64,000 nt of DNA from Planococcus plakortidis (GTDB taxonomy: Bacteria; Bacillota; Bacilli; Bacillales_A; Planococcaceae): the NCBI RefSeq assembly GCF_001687605.2, contig NZ_CP016539.2:1828501-1892500 (forward strand), given 5' to 3'. Under the pieces are notes generated by a model that was not told the DNA's origin, did no database searches, and saw only the letters and a list, made by a program, of their open reading frames with translations. How positions within the stretch are numbered: the stretch's first letter is position 1; each line of letters begins with the position of its first letter. Both the position numbers and the translations under genes were made by a program. This document shows positions 8,589-17,485 of this stretch, piece after piece.

Positions 8589-9569
8589 CTAGTCTTTCCG
8601 GTTCTGCAACGCTTCTTTTTCCGCGATTGCGGCAGCGATCTGCCGGCCATGGAAACGGCCGTTCTCGATGAAGATTTCATTGGCATTATTACCGGCTGCA
8701 ATGACCCCTGCGATGAACAAATTTTCGATATTCGTTTCCATCGTGCCCTCATCGAACGATGGCCTTCCGCTTGCCTCATCGATCCCGATTCCCATTTGCT
8801 GAAGGAAACGATGGTCTGGATGGTAGCCGATCATCGCGAAGACAAAATCATTCGGCAAGGTCTCTTTCGTATCGTTCACGGTCAATTCCACTTCTCCATC
8901 GCGGATTTCATCGATAATCGAATCGAATAGCATGGTAATCTCCCCCTGGCGAACGAGCCCATCGAACTCTGGCAAAATCCATGGCTTGACGCTTTTCGAG
9001 TAGCTCGTGCCGTGGTAGGACACCGTCACACGGCTCCCGGCTTTGTGCAATTCGAGCGCTGCATCCACCGCTGAATTCTTGCCGCCGATCACCAGCACGT
9101 CACGATCGAAATAAGGATGCCCTTCCTTGAAATAATGCATCACTTTCGACAAATCGGCACCCGGCACGTCAAGCTTGTTCGGATGGTCATAATACCCAGT
9201 CGCCACCACCACGTATTTTGCTTTGTACTCGTTTTTGGACGTCTTCACGAGAAAACTGTCCGACCGTTCGATTGATAACGCCATTTCATAGGCACGGACA
9301 TCCAAGGCATGCCGCTTCACGACTTCTCGGTAATAAACGAGAGCGTGGTTGCGCTTTGGCTTTCGCTCTTCGGTTATGAAAGGCACATCCCCGATCGCTA
9401 ATTTTTCACTGCTGCTGAAGAAAGTCTGATGTGTCGGATAATGATAGATGGCGTTGACGATATTGCCTTTTTCGATAATGACGGGGTGGAGGCCCAGTTT
9501 TTGTATTTCGATGGCGGCCGATAAACCGCACGGGCCCCCACCTACGATGATGACATCTGCATTTTCCAT
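8589..9569 (-). CDS. bdr: Bacillithiol disulfide reductase Bdr (YpdA)
   Basis: 326 residues; FAD/NADPH-dependent oxidoreductase that reduces bacillithiol disulfide, part of thiol redox control in Firmicutes. The FAD motif GGGPCG includes Cys14, the residue shown to be catalytic in characterised YpdA proteins. The NADPH motif GGKNSAVDAA lies near residue 160, and a second flavin-binding segment (NIENLFIAGVIA) near residue 285. Family assignment is strong from the whole N-terminal segment (KLGLHPVIIEKGNIVNAIYH). It lies upstream of ansA on the same strand. Confidence 0.94.
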   Translation of the reverse strand: MENADVIIVGGGPCGLSAAIEIQKLGLHPVIIEKGNIVNAIYHYPTHQTFFSSSEKLAIGDVPFITEERKPKRNHALVYYREVVKRHALDVRAYEMALSIERSDSFLVKTSKNEYKAKYVVVATGYYDHPNKLDVPGADLSKVMHYFKEGHPYFDRDVLVIGGKNSAVDAALELHKAGSRVTVSYHGTSYSKSVKPWILPEFDGLVRQGEITMLFDSIIDEIRDGEVELTVNDTKETLPNDFVFAMIGYHPDHRFLQQMGIGIDEASGRPSFDEGTMETNIENLFIAGVIAAGNNANEIFIENGRFHGRQIAAAIAEKEALQNRKD

Positions 9570-9602
9570 ATAACCACTCCTGTATTAATGTCCATATCCA
9601 TC

Positions 9603-10388
9603 TTATCCGATTGAAGAGCTTTGTGCCAAATCCCGAACGGCTGGGGAAGGACATATTTCCAATATATGGAATTCTGCTTTCGCGCCCAGCCGGAGTGGCA
9701 AAGTCGTCGTGCCGAAGCCATTGCTGACGAGTTCCGTGACCCCTTCCGAAACAACCAAAGACCCCCGCTCGAATATCCCGAATCTCCCCAACCTGATCTG
9801 GCCGCCATGAGTATGTCCGGCCATCAACAAACTGGCCGGATAATGCTGTTTCACATGCTTGAATACAAAAGGCGTATGGGAAATGAAGATGTCGGAATCA
9901 TGCTTATCGACAGTGCAAAATGCCTCTTCAATACTATTCTCACGGAAAGCGAAATAATCAATTCCGGTCAATTTAAGTTTAGGGTTCCCGAACAGTTCCA
10001 CAGATTCGTCATCAAGGATGGTGACGCCTTGTTCTTCGAGCAGCTTCCTTAACCGTCCTTCGCCGATTTCCCTGTCGTTATTCCCGAACACGTAATAGAC
10101 TGGGGCGAGCCCGCTTAAAACCTTCAAGTTTTCAAGGATGCGCTGCTCCGGAACCCCGTGTTCAACAAAGTCTCCTCCTATGACTACAAGATCGACTTGA
10201 TCGCTGAACATTTTGTGCCGAAGCTTGCGCCGATGGACATCGGAGATGAAAAGCAGCTTGAATGGAGGGAATTGGGCATCTCCAGATAAATGGACTGCGG
10301 CCACTCTCTTCTTTTCGGTATGGGCAGAACGGAACATCCACGCCAATAACCCCACGCCCGCCAGTGCCATCCGTATAATCCATTTCAT
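9603..10388 (-). CDS. ypbG: Membrane-anchored metallophosphoesterase (YpbG-like)
   Basis: 261 residues with an N-terminal hydrophobic anchor (about 4-20) and a calcineurin-like phosphoesterase domain. The metal-binding blocks are in order: SDVHR, GGDFVEHG, FGNND (in place of the usual GNHD), SHTP and AGHTHGGQ. The substrate is unknown; relatives include UDP-diacylglucosamine and other phosphodiesterases. Position between bdr and a CBS gene, with ypbE-recQ-ypbB-fer beyond, matches the ypbG region of B. subtilis. The start is backed by GGAAGGAG. Confidence 0.88.
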   Translation of the reverse strand: MKWIIRMALAGVGLLAWMFRSAHTEKKRVAAVHLSGDAQFPPFKLLFISDVHRRKLRHKMFSDQVDLVVIGGDFVEHGVPEQRILENLKVLSGLAPVYYVFGNNDREIGEGRLRKLLEEQGVTILDDESVELFGNPKLKLTGIDYFAFRENSIEEAFCTVDKHDSDIFISHTPFVFKHVKQHYPASLLMAGHTHGGQIRLGRFGIFERGSLVVSEGVTELVSNGFGTTTLPLRLGAKAEFHILEICPSPAVRDLAQSSSIG

Positions 10389-10410
10389 ATTGCCACTCCT
10401 TCCCGAGGCA

Positions 10411-10440
10411 ACAAAAAAACATAAGCTGCGCTTATGTTTT
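10411..10440 (-). terminator. Terminator after the CBS-domain gene
   Basis: Perfect 8-bp stem AACATAAG / CTTATGTT with a 5-base loop and seven T on the minus strand. It is placed between the CBS gene and ypbG. Confidence 0.8.
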
Positions 10441-10457
10441 CCTGTTCAAGCCGCTAT

Positions 10458-11087
10458 TCAATCTTCAGTGATATCCAGAATACGGAAGCCGGATTTTTCC
10501 AGCTCTTTCGTGAATTTGTCGATATTGTCCTTTTTCTTGACTTTCAACACGATGCGGCGTACCACTTTGTCCGTCTCATCGAAAGTAACGAGCGAAACGA
10601 CGGATTCCTTGTATTTTTCGATGATTTCCCCGAGCCGCCCGATACGCCCTTCTGACTCCACCGATGTGAACGTGATACGGAAGCCTGATTGCTGCATGCC
10701 GAATGCGCTTTGCAATTGGTTGACGACATCAAACCGAGTAACGATGCCAATGAATTTCCCTTCGTCGACAACAGCGATGATCGGGAAATCCCTCAATTCG
10801 ACCAACGCTTTTTCGTATACATCGTCAATATTCAAATAGACATCCTGGTTGACCATGATATCTTTCACTTTTGTCGAACGGATAAAATCATCTTTCTTGG
10901 CATCCGAATAAAAGAAAGCGCGGTATGCGTGATACCAGGTGAAGATTCCTTCGAATTTGTCGCCATCAACGACAGGCAAAGCATCAACGGAATGCTGTTC
11001 CAACAGCTCAAGCCCTTTTTGCATGGTATCTTCCGGCCTTACAGTAAAGCATTTCTCTTTTTTCACTAAAGCACTTTTGACAAACAT
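10458..11087 (-). CDS. CBS-pair protein with C-terminal ACT-like domain
   Basis: 209 residues. Two CBS motifs fill residues 8-130 (IMVNQDVYLNIDDVYEKAL and IIAVVDEGKFIGIVTRFDV mark the second). A C-terminal ACT-like region, about 138-209, holds ITFTSVESEGRIGRLGEII. CBS modules bind adenine nucleotides; the CBS-ACT layout resembles the Listeria c-di-AMP-binding protein CbpA, so a nucleotide or c-di-AMP sensor is a reasonable inference, not shown. B. subtilis has ypbF at this position instead. The start is supported by AAGAGGTGA. Confidence 0.75.
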   Translation of the reverse strand: MFVKSALVKKEKCFTVRPEDTMQKGLELLEQHSVDALPVVDGDKFEGIFTWYHAYRAFFYSDAKKDDFIRSTKVKDIMVNQDVYLNIDDVYEKALVELRDFPIIAVVDEGKFIGIVTRFDVVNQLQSAFGMQQSGFRITFTSVESEGRIGRLGEIIEKYKESVVSLVTFDETDKVVRRIVLKVKKKDNIDKFTKELEKSGFRILDITED

Positions 11088-11148
11088 CTGCTCACCTCTT
11101 TTTAGATTCTATCTATCATTTCCCCCACAGGCGGCATTTAATCTCGCT

Positions 11149-11880
11149 TTACGGCAAAATCAATGTTTGTCCCGGGCTGATGTTATTGGATGCCAATCCA
11201 TTGGCTTGCTTGATTTTCTCGACAGCGGCGGCTGCCCCGCTGGCACCATAGTTATTGACGGCGATACGGTAGAGCGTTTCACTCGATTGGACGGTGATCG
11301 TCTTGCCGCCTGCAGTCGGTGTTTCCTCTTGCTCTTCTTCGGCTTTTTGTTCAGCCGATGCACGCCGTTCCGCTTCGGCTTTTTCTTTCGCTTCAGCTTC
11401 TTCGCGGGCTTTTTGTTCTGCACGTGCTGTGTCTTGCGCTTTTTTCTCTGCTTGTTCCTTAGCGGCTGCCTGTTCTTTCTCTTTTGCAGCTGCCTGTTTT
11501 TCACGTTCGCGCGCTTTTTCTTTCAGTTCTTTTTGCTCTGCCGCTTCTTTTGCTTTCGAATTTTTCTTTTCGTCTTCGTCCTGGCCTTCTGTCGCGGCAA
11601 GTACGGTGCTTTCGGAAGGCGGCTGGGAGTTCAGTTCGAAACTGACTTCATTTTCGTTGGTCTTGGCAGTTAGCGTGTCATCCGGTTCATAGTAAAACGC
11701 AACGTAGATCAACAAAGTGACCGGAATCAAGATAAAGATGAAAAACAAGGAAGGCAATAATAAACCCTTGCTTTTCGGCTTGGGCATTTGGCGTGCGCGC
11801 CTCGACAATTCTGCCATTCGTTCCTGTGACAATTCCTGGCGATTCTTTTCCATTGATTCATGATAATTATCGTTTCCCAT
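11149..11880 (-). CDS. ypbE: LysM-domain membrane protein (YpbE-like)
   Basis: 243 residues. A cytoplasmic basic N-terminus precedes one membrane segment (about 40-62). Then comes a long Glu/Lys/Ala-rich stretch (about 100-190) that should form a charged helix or coiled coil, and a C-terminal LysM peptidoglycan-binding domain (about 195-243: TVQSSETLYRIAVNNYG ... SPGQTLILP). The layout suggests a membrane-anchored spacer reaching the cell wall. Same place and architecture as B. subtilis YpbE, function unknown. The low-complexity helix creates a long false open frame on the opposite strand. Confidence 0.85.
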   Translation of the reverse strand: MGNDNYHESMEKNRQELSQERMAELSRRARQMPKPKSKGLLLPSLFFIFILIPVTLLIYVAFYYEPDDTLTAKTNENEVSFELNSQPPSESTVLAATEGQDEDEKKNSKAKEAAEQKELKEKAREREKQAAAKEKEQAAAKEQAEKKAQDTARAEQKAREEAEAKEKAEAERRASAEQKAEEEQEETPTAGGKTITVQSSETLYRIAVNNYGASGAAAAVEKIKQANGLASNNISPGQTLILP

Positions 11881-11913
11881 TTCATGACTACCCCTATCTG
11901 TACTAATATATCT

Positions 11914-11942
11914 ATTATGACGAAAAAAGGCTTATTTGTAAA
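11914..11942 (-). promoter_or_regulatory. Candidate promoter of ypbE
   Basis: Minus strand: TTTACA (11937-11942), 17-base spacer, CATAAT (11914-11919). Each box is one base off consensus. Confidence 0.5.
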
Positions 11943-11960
11943 TAATAGAAATAGAGATTT

Positions 11961-13388
11961 TCATATAGGAAGAAGGGCCTCCAAACGCTCTTTCCAAGCT
12001 CCGCGCGGCGATGCCTTCATTTCGCTTTTCCCGCTTTGGAACTGACTTCGGTCGATTCCATGGAAACTGCAGCAATTGGGCGGTATGTCAGGGGTTTCCT
12101 GGTCAAAGCTTATGCTGATGTAGTGCCGGATGCAGCCATTCGAATGCACGAGTCCGCGGACGGACGCAGCTTGCCTTTGCTTTTCTTTTCTCAATTGGTC
12201 AATCTGGTTCAATGTGCCTTCAATGGGAAGGCGCTCACGCCAATAGGAGACGATACGGTATGCAGTTTCCCTTATCATCCCCTGCTCAATGAGCTGTTTC
12301 GCTTCTTCCCCGCGATCATAGACCAATTCGATTTCATGTGGTTCCGGTAAATCGTCCATGATCAAGCTTTCCACCAGCTGCTCATCGCCCGCCGCATACA
12401 ATAAAGTCGCAAGCGATGGCAACGAATCGCGGCCGGCACGCCCGACTTCCTGTACATAACCTTCTATCGATGAAGGCAATTGGAAATGGATGACGTGGCG
12501 GATATCGGGAATATGGACCCCCATGCCAAACGCATTGGTCGCGCATACCCACTCGAGCTCTTTATTGGCAAATTGCTGTTGGACGAAAATGCGGTCCTGC
12601 TGCTCCATTCCGCCATGATAAAATGCCGCGCGGATCCCAAGCGCGAGGATTCGCTCCGCCAGTTCCTGCGATTTCCTCCTAGTTCCGGCATAAATGATTC
12701 CCGGCCCACCGTATTCTGCGACCAGTGTCATCAATGCTTCCTGCTTTTCATTATCGTTCTCGAATTTCCGAATGTCGTAACTGATATTTCCCCGGTCCAT
12801 GGGATGGGAGTAGACGAATGGATCGCTCAATTTTAAATAATGCTTGATTTCATCCGTTACTTTATTGGTAGCCGTCGCGGTTAATGCCAAAGTTTGCGGG
12901 TTGCCAAGCTTAGGCAGAACTTCGGCAATGCGCAAATAATCAGGGCGGAAATCAAAGCCCCATTGAGAGATGCAATGTGCTTCATCAGCGACTAGCAGCG
13001 AAATGTCTAGTGCTTCCAGCTTGCCAAGTACATACGGCTGGACGAGCATTTCAGGGGCCACGAAGATGAATTTATAATTGCCCAGCGTATTCCATACCTT
13101 TTCACGATCTTCGGTTTTCATGAAGGAATTGATGGCGACGACCGATTTCTCCCCCATTTTCTTTAACTGCGCCACTTGGTCCTGCATCAGCGATAACAGA
13201 GGCGAAACGATGACGATGGCTCCAGACAGCACTTTCCCCGGCAGCTGATAACAAAGCGATTTTCCCATGCCTGTCGGCAGCAATGCCAAGACATCGCGGC
13301 CCGTAAGCACTTGCTCGATCACCTGTTTCTGGCCGGGGCGGAATTCCGTGTAGCCATAAGTATCGTATAACAGCTTTTCCATATTCAT
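11961..13388 (-). CDS. recQ: RecQ-family ATP-dependent DNA helicase
   Basis: 475 residues; a 3'-5' superfamily-2 helicase used in recombinational repair. Motifs are in order: FRPGQKQVI (motif 0), LLPTGMGKSLCYQLPG (Walker A), VADEAHCISQWGFDFRPDY (DEAH box plus the aromatic loop of RecQ), LTATAT, and QEVGRAGRD (motif VI). It lacks the HRDC domain and is short, like B. subtilis YpbC (RecS). The start overlaps the ypbB stop by four bases (ATGA), so translation is coupled. Confidence 0.93.
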   Translation of the reverse strand: MNMEKLLYDTYGYTEFRPGQKQVIEQVLTGRDVLALLPTGMGKSLCYQLPGKVLSGAIVIVSPLLSLMQDQVAQLKKMGEKSVVAINSFMKTEDREKVWNTLGNYKFIFVAPEMLVQPYVLGKLEALDISLLVADEAHCISQWGFDFRPDYLRIAEVLPKLGNPQTLALTATATNKVTDEIKHYLKLSDPFVYSHPMDRGNISYDIRKFENDNEKQEALMTLVAEYGGPGIIYAGTRRKSQELAERILALGIRAAFYHGGMEQQDRIFVQQQFANKELEWVCATNAFGMGVHIPDIRHVIHFQLPSSIEGYVQEVGRAGRDSLPSLATLLYAAGDEQLVESLIMDDLPEPHEIELVYDRGEEAKQLIEQGMIRETAYRIVSYWRERLPIEGTLNQIDQLRKEKQRQAASVRGLVHSNGCIRHYISISFDQETPDIPPNCCSFHGIDRSQFQSGKSEMKASPRGAWKERLEALLPI

Positions 13389-14410
13389 TTGCCGGCACCC
13401 TTCATCGCGAGCGCCAACCGGATCTGGAAATAGCTGGCTTCCGGTAAACGCTCCTTAATATCGCGTAGCCTCATCGACTTCAGCTCCTCGCTGGTTTGAT
13501 GTATCGATTCGATTAACTGTCTATCCATAAACGGCGCAGCGCTGAAGGCTGGGTCATTCATCGCCATCTCGACGAAATGATCCTCGATCGTACTGGTCTT
13601 CAGCTGCCTGAGCCCGGCGATCTGGCCGAGTGAAAACCCGCGTTCAGATAGGTTCCGTGTCCGTTTCGCCGATTCGGTCAACGCGGATTGCTGGATGATG
13701 CCTTCAAGCATGCCGGATAGCAAGGGATACTCCATGCCTTCGAGCACATCCAGCCAAGCGTGTAATGTTTCCACTGCCGCAATTTTCACATCAATCGGCA
13801 TGACACTGTGCTCCATGGCTAATTGATCCCATGTGAGCCCGCCGACACCGAACCCCGATAGCCGCTTGACCAGGATGTCTTTATGGTTTTCCGATATTTT
13901 CGCCAAGGCCAAACTGGTTTCGATTTGGCTTTTCAACGCCCCTTGGATAGCCGCTGAGCGAAAGTCGATGCGGTTCAAATAAGCCTTGGTCCATGCCTGC
14001 ACCGTTTCATCGGTAACGACTGGATCAAAGCGTTTATGGTCCTGCATAAAATTGGACATCGTTTGGAGCACCAGGGAAAGGCGCGCAAAGAACCGGCTTT
14101 CATTGCCCCTGTATTTCCAGCCGTTCAGCGGCGTAGGCGGTATATCCAAGCCGGATGCAGCGCGGCCGAGCCGGATGGCATGTTCATCCGGCAGCAACAA
14201 GCCTTGTGCCTCGAGCCTTCCGATGGACGCTAGATAATCTTGCTTATCCAGTTTAGGGAGCACGGCGAAATAGGGGTGGAGCCCAAAATAACCGATGTCC
14301 TGAATCGTTTGCCCTGATTTCTTTCCTTTAATTAAATGATAAGGGGAAGATACGGTCCGTTGACCGTCAACCGCTTTCATGATTGCTAAAACGACTTCAT
14401 CGAATCGCAC
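13385..14410 (-). CDS. ypbB: YpbB-like protein with C-terminal helix-turn-helix (RQC-like) domain
   Basis: 341 residues, all-alpha, no membrane segment. A C-terminal region (about 270-300: RNLSERGFSLGQIAGLRQLKTSTIEDHF) is a helix-turn-helix of the kind found next to RecQ-type helicases. Together with coupling to recQ this suggests it supplies a DNA-binding part to the helicase. The GTG start at 14408-14410 is chosen because GGGAGGG lies seven bases upstream; the longer frame has no such site and would run into the fer promoter. Divergent from fer. Confidence 0.85.
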   Translation of the reverse strand: MRFDEVVLAIMKAVDGQRTVSSPYHLIKGKKSGQTIQDIGYFGLHPYFAVLPKLDKQDYLASIGRLEAQGLLLPDEHAIRLGRAASGLDIPPTPLNGWKYRGNESRFFARLSLVLQTMSNFMQDHKRFDPVVTDETVQAWTKAYLNRIDFRSAAIQGALKSQIETSLALAKISENHKDILVKRLSGFGVGGLTWDQLAMEHSVMPIDVKIAAVETLHAWLDVLEGMEYPLLSGMLEGIIQQSALTESAKRTRNLSERGFSLGQIAGLRQLKTSTIEDHFVEMAMNDPAFSAAPFMDRQLIESIHQTSEELKSMRLRDIKERLPEASYFQIRLALAMKGAGK

Positions 14411-14436
14411 TGAATTACCCTCCCGGCGGTTTTGGG

Positions 14437-14465
14437 TTGAAAAAACCTTAGAATATCTATAGAAT
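14437..14465 (+). promoter_or_regulatory. Sigma-A promoter of fer
   Basis: TTGAAA (14437-14442), 17-base spacer, TAGAAT (14460-14465). Both boxes are one mismatch from consensus, about 50 bases before the fer start. Confidence 0.75.
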
Positions 14466-14501
14466 AAACACGATAGTATAACTGAACTTGTTCGGAGATA
14501 A

Positions 14502-14768
<267 letters not shown>

Positions 14769-14786
14769 CCAATGCTTGGTCCATAG

Positions 14787-14827
14787 AAAAAAGCGGCTGG
14801 AAGAATCATCTTCCGGCCGCTTTTTTT
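14787..14827. terminator. Bidirectional terminator between fer and ribU
   Basis: Stem AGCGGCTGGAAGA / TCTTCCGGCCGCT with loop ATCA, flanked by A-run and T-run. It can end fer (plus) and ribU (minus). Confidence 0.85.
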
Positions 14828-15407
14828 ATGATAAATAATAGGAACGTTGTTTTTCAATCCAGGTATGCATGCTACCGAAGATCAACAAGACGACCGTCGT
14901 AAGCGCCAGCCCTTTGATCAAGTTGAACGGCAGGATGCCGAGAACGATGGTTGTATACAAGGCGTTCCCAGTTTGTTCAGGCATGTTCAGGAAATACGTG
15001 TACATCGGCAGAAAGACGAAATAATTGAGCAGGCTCATGCCGATCGCCATCGAGAATGTCCCGATGACCAAACCGAACGCGATTCCTTTTTTCGTGGAAA
15101 CTTTACGGTAGATTGCATAGACCGGCAAGATGAACAATAGGCTCGTCGCGAAATTCGCCATATGCCCTACAGGCACGCCAGTCGGGCTTCCAGAAAAAAC
15201 CCAGTCCAATACATTTTTAAAGAATGCTACCAGGACCCCTGCAACAGGCCCCATCGTGATCGCCGCAATCAGCGCTGGCACGTCACTGAAATCCACTTTC
15301 AGAAATGCCGGCAACGCCGGCAGCGGGAAATTGAATAGCATCAACACAAACGAGATGCTGCTCAGCATACCGATGACGATCATCGATTGCAATTTCTTGT
15401 TCTTCAT
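14826..15407 (-). CDS. ribU: Riboflavin transporter, ECF substrate-binding S component (FmnP/YpaA)
   Basis: 193 residues, six hydrophobic segments. It is the riboflavin-specific membrane subunit that works with the shared energy-coupling EcfAAT module (not in this window). RibU landmarks are the N-terminal IGMLSSISFVLM, FPLPALPAFLKVDFSDVPAL, GPVAGVLVAFFKNVLDW and the FSGSPTGVPVGHMANF loop. The start at 15405-15407 has AAGGAGAG just upstream; the frame's extension further upstream runs through the riboswitch terminator and is not coding. An FMN riboswitch controls it. Confidence 0.95.
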   Translation of the reverse strand: MKNKKLQSMIVIGMLSSISFVLMLFNFPLPALPAFLKVDFSDVPALIAAITMGPVAGVLVAFFKNVLDWVFSGSPTGVPVGHMANFATSLLFILPVYAIYRKVSTKKGIAFGLVIGTFSMAIGMSLLNYFVFLPMYTYFLNMPEQTGNALYTTIVLGILPFNLIKGLALTTVVLLIFGSMHTWIEKQRSYYLS

Positions 15408-15462
15408 ATTCCTCTCTCCTTGTCGTGATTCACCAGAAGAAAGGTTCGGATCGCATTGCCGT

Positions 15463-15494
15463 GAAAAATCCCTTAAGCAAAAATCACTTAAGGG
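15463..15494 (-). terminator. Riboswitch-controlled terminator of ribU
   Basis: Minus strand: CCCTTAAG (15487-15494) pairs with CTTAAGGG (15470-15477), then ATTTTT. Located between the FMN aptamer and the ribU start, it is the expected expression platform for transcription attenuation when FMN is bound. Confidence 0.8.
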
Positions 15495-15549
15495 AGAGTC
15501 AGGCACACTGAAATAAACGGTCCGCCTTCAAAACGGCATGCGTCCGTAC

Positions 15550-15685
15550 CTTCACCTTCTCCCATCCAGACTATACTGTCGGCTTTGGAATCTCACCAAA
15601 TCCTGCTTTTTACGGCTCGCGGGCTGATGGACTGCAAGGTCCAAATACCGCCGGTAGGGAATTGCACCCTGCCCCGAAGATGAAT
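15550..15685 (-). promoter_or_regulatory. FMN riboswitch (RFN element)
   Basis: On the minus strand the conserved RFN blocks occur in order: CTTCGGGGCAGGGTG, AATTCCCTACCGGCGGTA, a TGGACC...GCAGTCC helix, AGCCCGCGAGC, GGATTTGGTGAGATTCC, AAAGCCGACAGT, AGTCTGGATGGGAGAAGG. This is the full FMN aptamer. It sits 140 bases before the ribU start with a terminator in between, so riboflavin uptake is switched off when FMN is abundant. Confidence 0.97.
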
Positions 15686-15694
15686 CGATATTTT

Positions 15695-15700
15695 ATTATA
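15695..15700 (-). promoter_or_regulatory. Candidate -10 box for the riboswitch transcript
   Basis: Perfect TATAAT on the minus strand, about 10 bases upstream of the first aptamer helix, the right distance for a start point at the aptamer edge. The -35 is poor. Confidence 0.5.
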
Positions 15701-15713
15701 CAATTTCATCTTA

Positions 15714-15762
15714 TAAAAAAATGACAGCAATGTAAACCATAGTGCTTACATTGCTGTCATTT
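15714..15762 (-). terminator. Terminator after rsiX
   Basis: A 15-bp perfect stem ATGACAGCAATGTAA / TTACATTGCTGTCAT with a 10-base loop and a T run on the minus strand, immediately after the rsiX stop. Confidence 0.9.
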
Positions 15763-16937
15763 TATTTTTCCGGCCAGTCGATGCGGTTGGGCGAAACCGG
15801 CAGTTCGAGTTCTTTCGAGAAATCGAAGCCAGCCCATTCGGCTTGAACTGTATTGGATATCCTCAGCGATGTATCATAGGATTGCGCCGTGAGCGCCATG
15901 CTTTCGATCATTTGCATCGCTTCAACTCCATCGAGCGTCTCTAAGTCCAACAACTCTTCAAATACCAATGTAGCATTCTCCCCGTCCATCTCAACGCGGT
16001 AATTGATCTCTTCCGGAACCGGCGAATGGTAATCATCGTTCGGCGATTGCTGAAGCGCCATTAGCGCTTCTTCCACATTTTCCGGCGACATCCCATAAGC
16101 TGGAGCCAGATGCCAGTCACCCGTTGAAGTGGCTAGCAAATAAAAGCTTTGCCCCTGCTCCCCGGGGACGAATGGTTCCACTATCCCTATATGTGATAAT
16201 TGCGCAGCCTCGCCGCCTTCATCCAATACACGGATTTCCTGCTGATTCATGAATGTTTCTTCCAAGCTGGATAAATACAGCAAAGTGGAAGCCGAACCTT
16301 GGTCATAGGAATGGCCATCCGGCAGGAAATGGCTGATCACCGAATCATTTTGCTCAAGTTCGCCTGCATAAGGGTGATACTCATCAAACCCCAATGCGGA
16401 TTCATCGATTTGAATGGCGAAAGTTTCATATAATTCGACCGCATCCGGTTCTGCCGTATCTGTCAACTGTTCTGGGATGACAAAACTTATCGGCACCACA
16501 TAGCCATTGTAGGCAAGTCCGACGCGCAAAATATGGGACTGCTCCACGTCTCTTTCATAAACCGCTGTCCGCAGCGCCACCGGTTGTTCCGCGGCCAAAT
16601 TAGCGTCCTCTTCAGACTCCCCTTCTGGCCCTTCCGGCGGCTCTGCCTGTTCCGTCTGCGCCTCATCAGTGGACATCGTCGGCCCGGAGTCACTGTTTTC
16701 GGTCTCGCTGCTAGAATCGGTTCCTCCTTGCTGAAGCAAAGAGGCGACAAGCACCGAGATGCTCAGGAATGCGACAATGGCCACAAGCAGCGGCAGCCAT
16801 CGCTTCGGCTGCCTTGGCATTTTCTCTTTCTGGGCAAGTTTGTTGTATACCTCGGCTTTTTGCCGGCCATCTTGTATCTTGGGGAAATCCCGCAACAAAT
16901 TTTCGATTTCTTCATCGTTCCATTTGTCATTCGGCAT
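15762..16937 (-). CDS. rsiX: Anti-sigma-X factor RsiX
   Basis: 391 residues: a short cytoplasmic anti-sigma region with WNDEEIENLLRDFPKIQDGR (residues 5-24, matching the start of Bacillus RsiX), one membrane helix (about 47-68), an acidic Ser/Glu linker and a large extracytoplasmic domain. It holds SigX inactive at the membrane. The start at 16935-16937 is preceded by GGGGGAGGAG and overlaps the end of sigX by 11 bases, so sigma and anti-sigma are made together. The extracytoplasmic part is poorly conserved, so what it senses cannot be read. Confidence 0.88.
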   Translation of the reverse strand: MPNDKWNDEEIENLLRDFPKIQDGRQKAEVYNKLAQKEKMPRQPKRWLPLLVAIVAFLSISVLVASLLQQGGTDSSSETENSDSGPTMSTDEAQTEQAEPPEGPEGESEEDANLAAEQPVALRTAVYERDVEQSHILRVGLAYNGYVVPISFVIPEQLTDTAEPDAVELYETFAIQIDESALGFDEYHPYAGELEQNDSVISHFLPDGHSYDQGSASTLLYLSSLEETFMNQQEIRVLDEGGEAAQLSHIGIVEPFVPGEQGQSFYLLATSTGDWHLAPAYGMSPENVEEALMALQQSPNDDYHSPVPEEINYRVEMDGENATLVFEELLDLETLDGVEAMQMIESMALTAQSYDTSLRISNTVQAEWAGFDFSKELELPVSPNRIDWPEK

Positions 16938-17460
16938 ATTCTCCTCCCCCTTCTGCTTCCAGTAATTTTTGGCGGAGGGACCGGATCGCCCGGTGCTGTG
17001 TCGTCTTGACTTTGCCTTCCGACCACTCCAGGACTTCAGCCGTTTCCGCAATGGAGAGATCTTGGAAATAACGCATGATGATGACGAGCTTCTGGTCGCC
17101 TGTACAGAGGTCGAGCGTCCGATACAAGCGGATCTTGTCTTCATTAAGCAATGAAACTTCTTCTGGAATTCTTTCAGTTGAAGTCAATTGCTGGGTTTCC
17201 CAGTCGAAGAAATCCATTGAATGCTTTTTCCTCACTGCAGCTTTGCGGAAATGGTCGATGGCTACATTTTTTGCGATTGAGAAGAGCCACGTCTTTTCCG
17301 AACTCTTTCCCTGGAACCGGCCATAAGCGCGCAGTACCCTTACATAGACTTCATGCATCAGATCTTCTGCCACATGACGGTCCTTCACTAAATACACTAA
17401 AAATTGAAAGACATCCTGGTGGTATTGGTCATATAGCCGATGAAACACGGAGTCATTCAC
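16927..17460 (-). CDS. sigX: ECF RNA polymerase sigma factor SigX
   Basis: 177 residues with region 2 (about 10-75, including DLMHEVYVRVLRAYGRFQG and TWLFSIAKNVAIDHFRK) and region 4 (about 118-168, helix-turn-helix LSIAETAEVLEWSEGKVKTT). The GTG start at 17458-17460 has GGGGAG in front. SigX in Bacillus controls genes that change cell-envelope charge in response to cationic peptides. Placed between resE and rsiX exactly as in B. subtilis. A candidate own-type promoter (17486-17511) suggests autoregulation. Confidence 0.9.
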   Translation of the reverse strand: MNDSVFHRLYDQYHQDVFQFLVYLVKDRHVAEDLMHEVYVRVLRAYGRFQGKSSEKTWLFSIAKNVAIDHFRKAAVRKKHSMDFFDWETQQLTSTERIPEEVSLLNEDKIRLYRTLDLCTGDQKLVIIMRYFQDLSIAETAEVLEWSEGKVKTTQHRAIRSLRQKLLEAEGGGEYAE

Positions 17461-17485
17461 GCAACTCCCCCCGTTCCTTGGATTA

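Noticed and set aside
10939-11673. 244-codon plus-strand open frame with long Phe/Cys runs
   Set aside because: Mirror of the Glu/Lys/Ala-rich helix of the LysM protein; low complexity, no ribosome-binding site.
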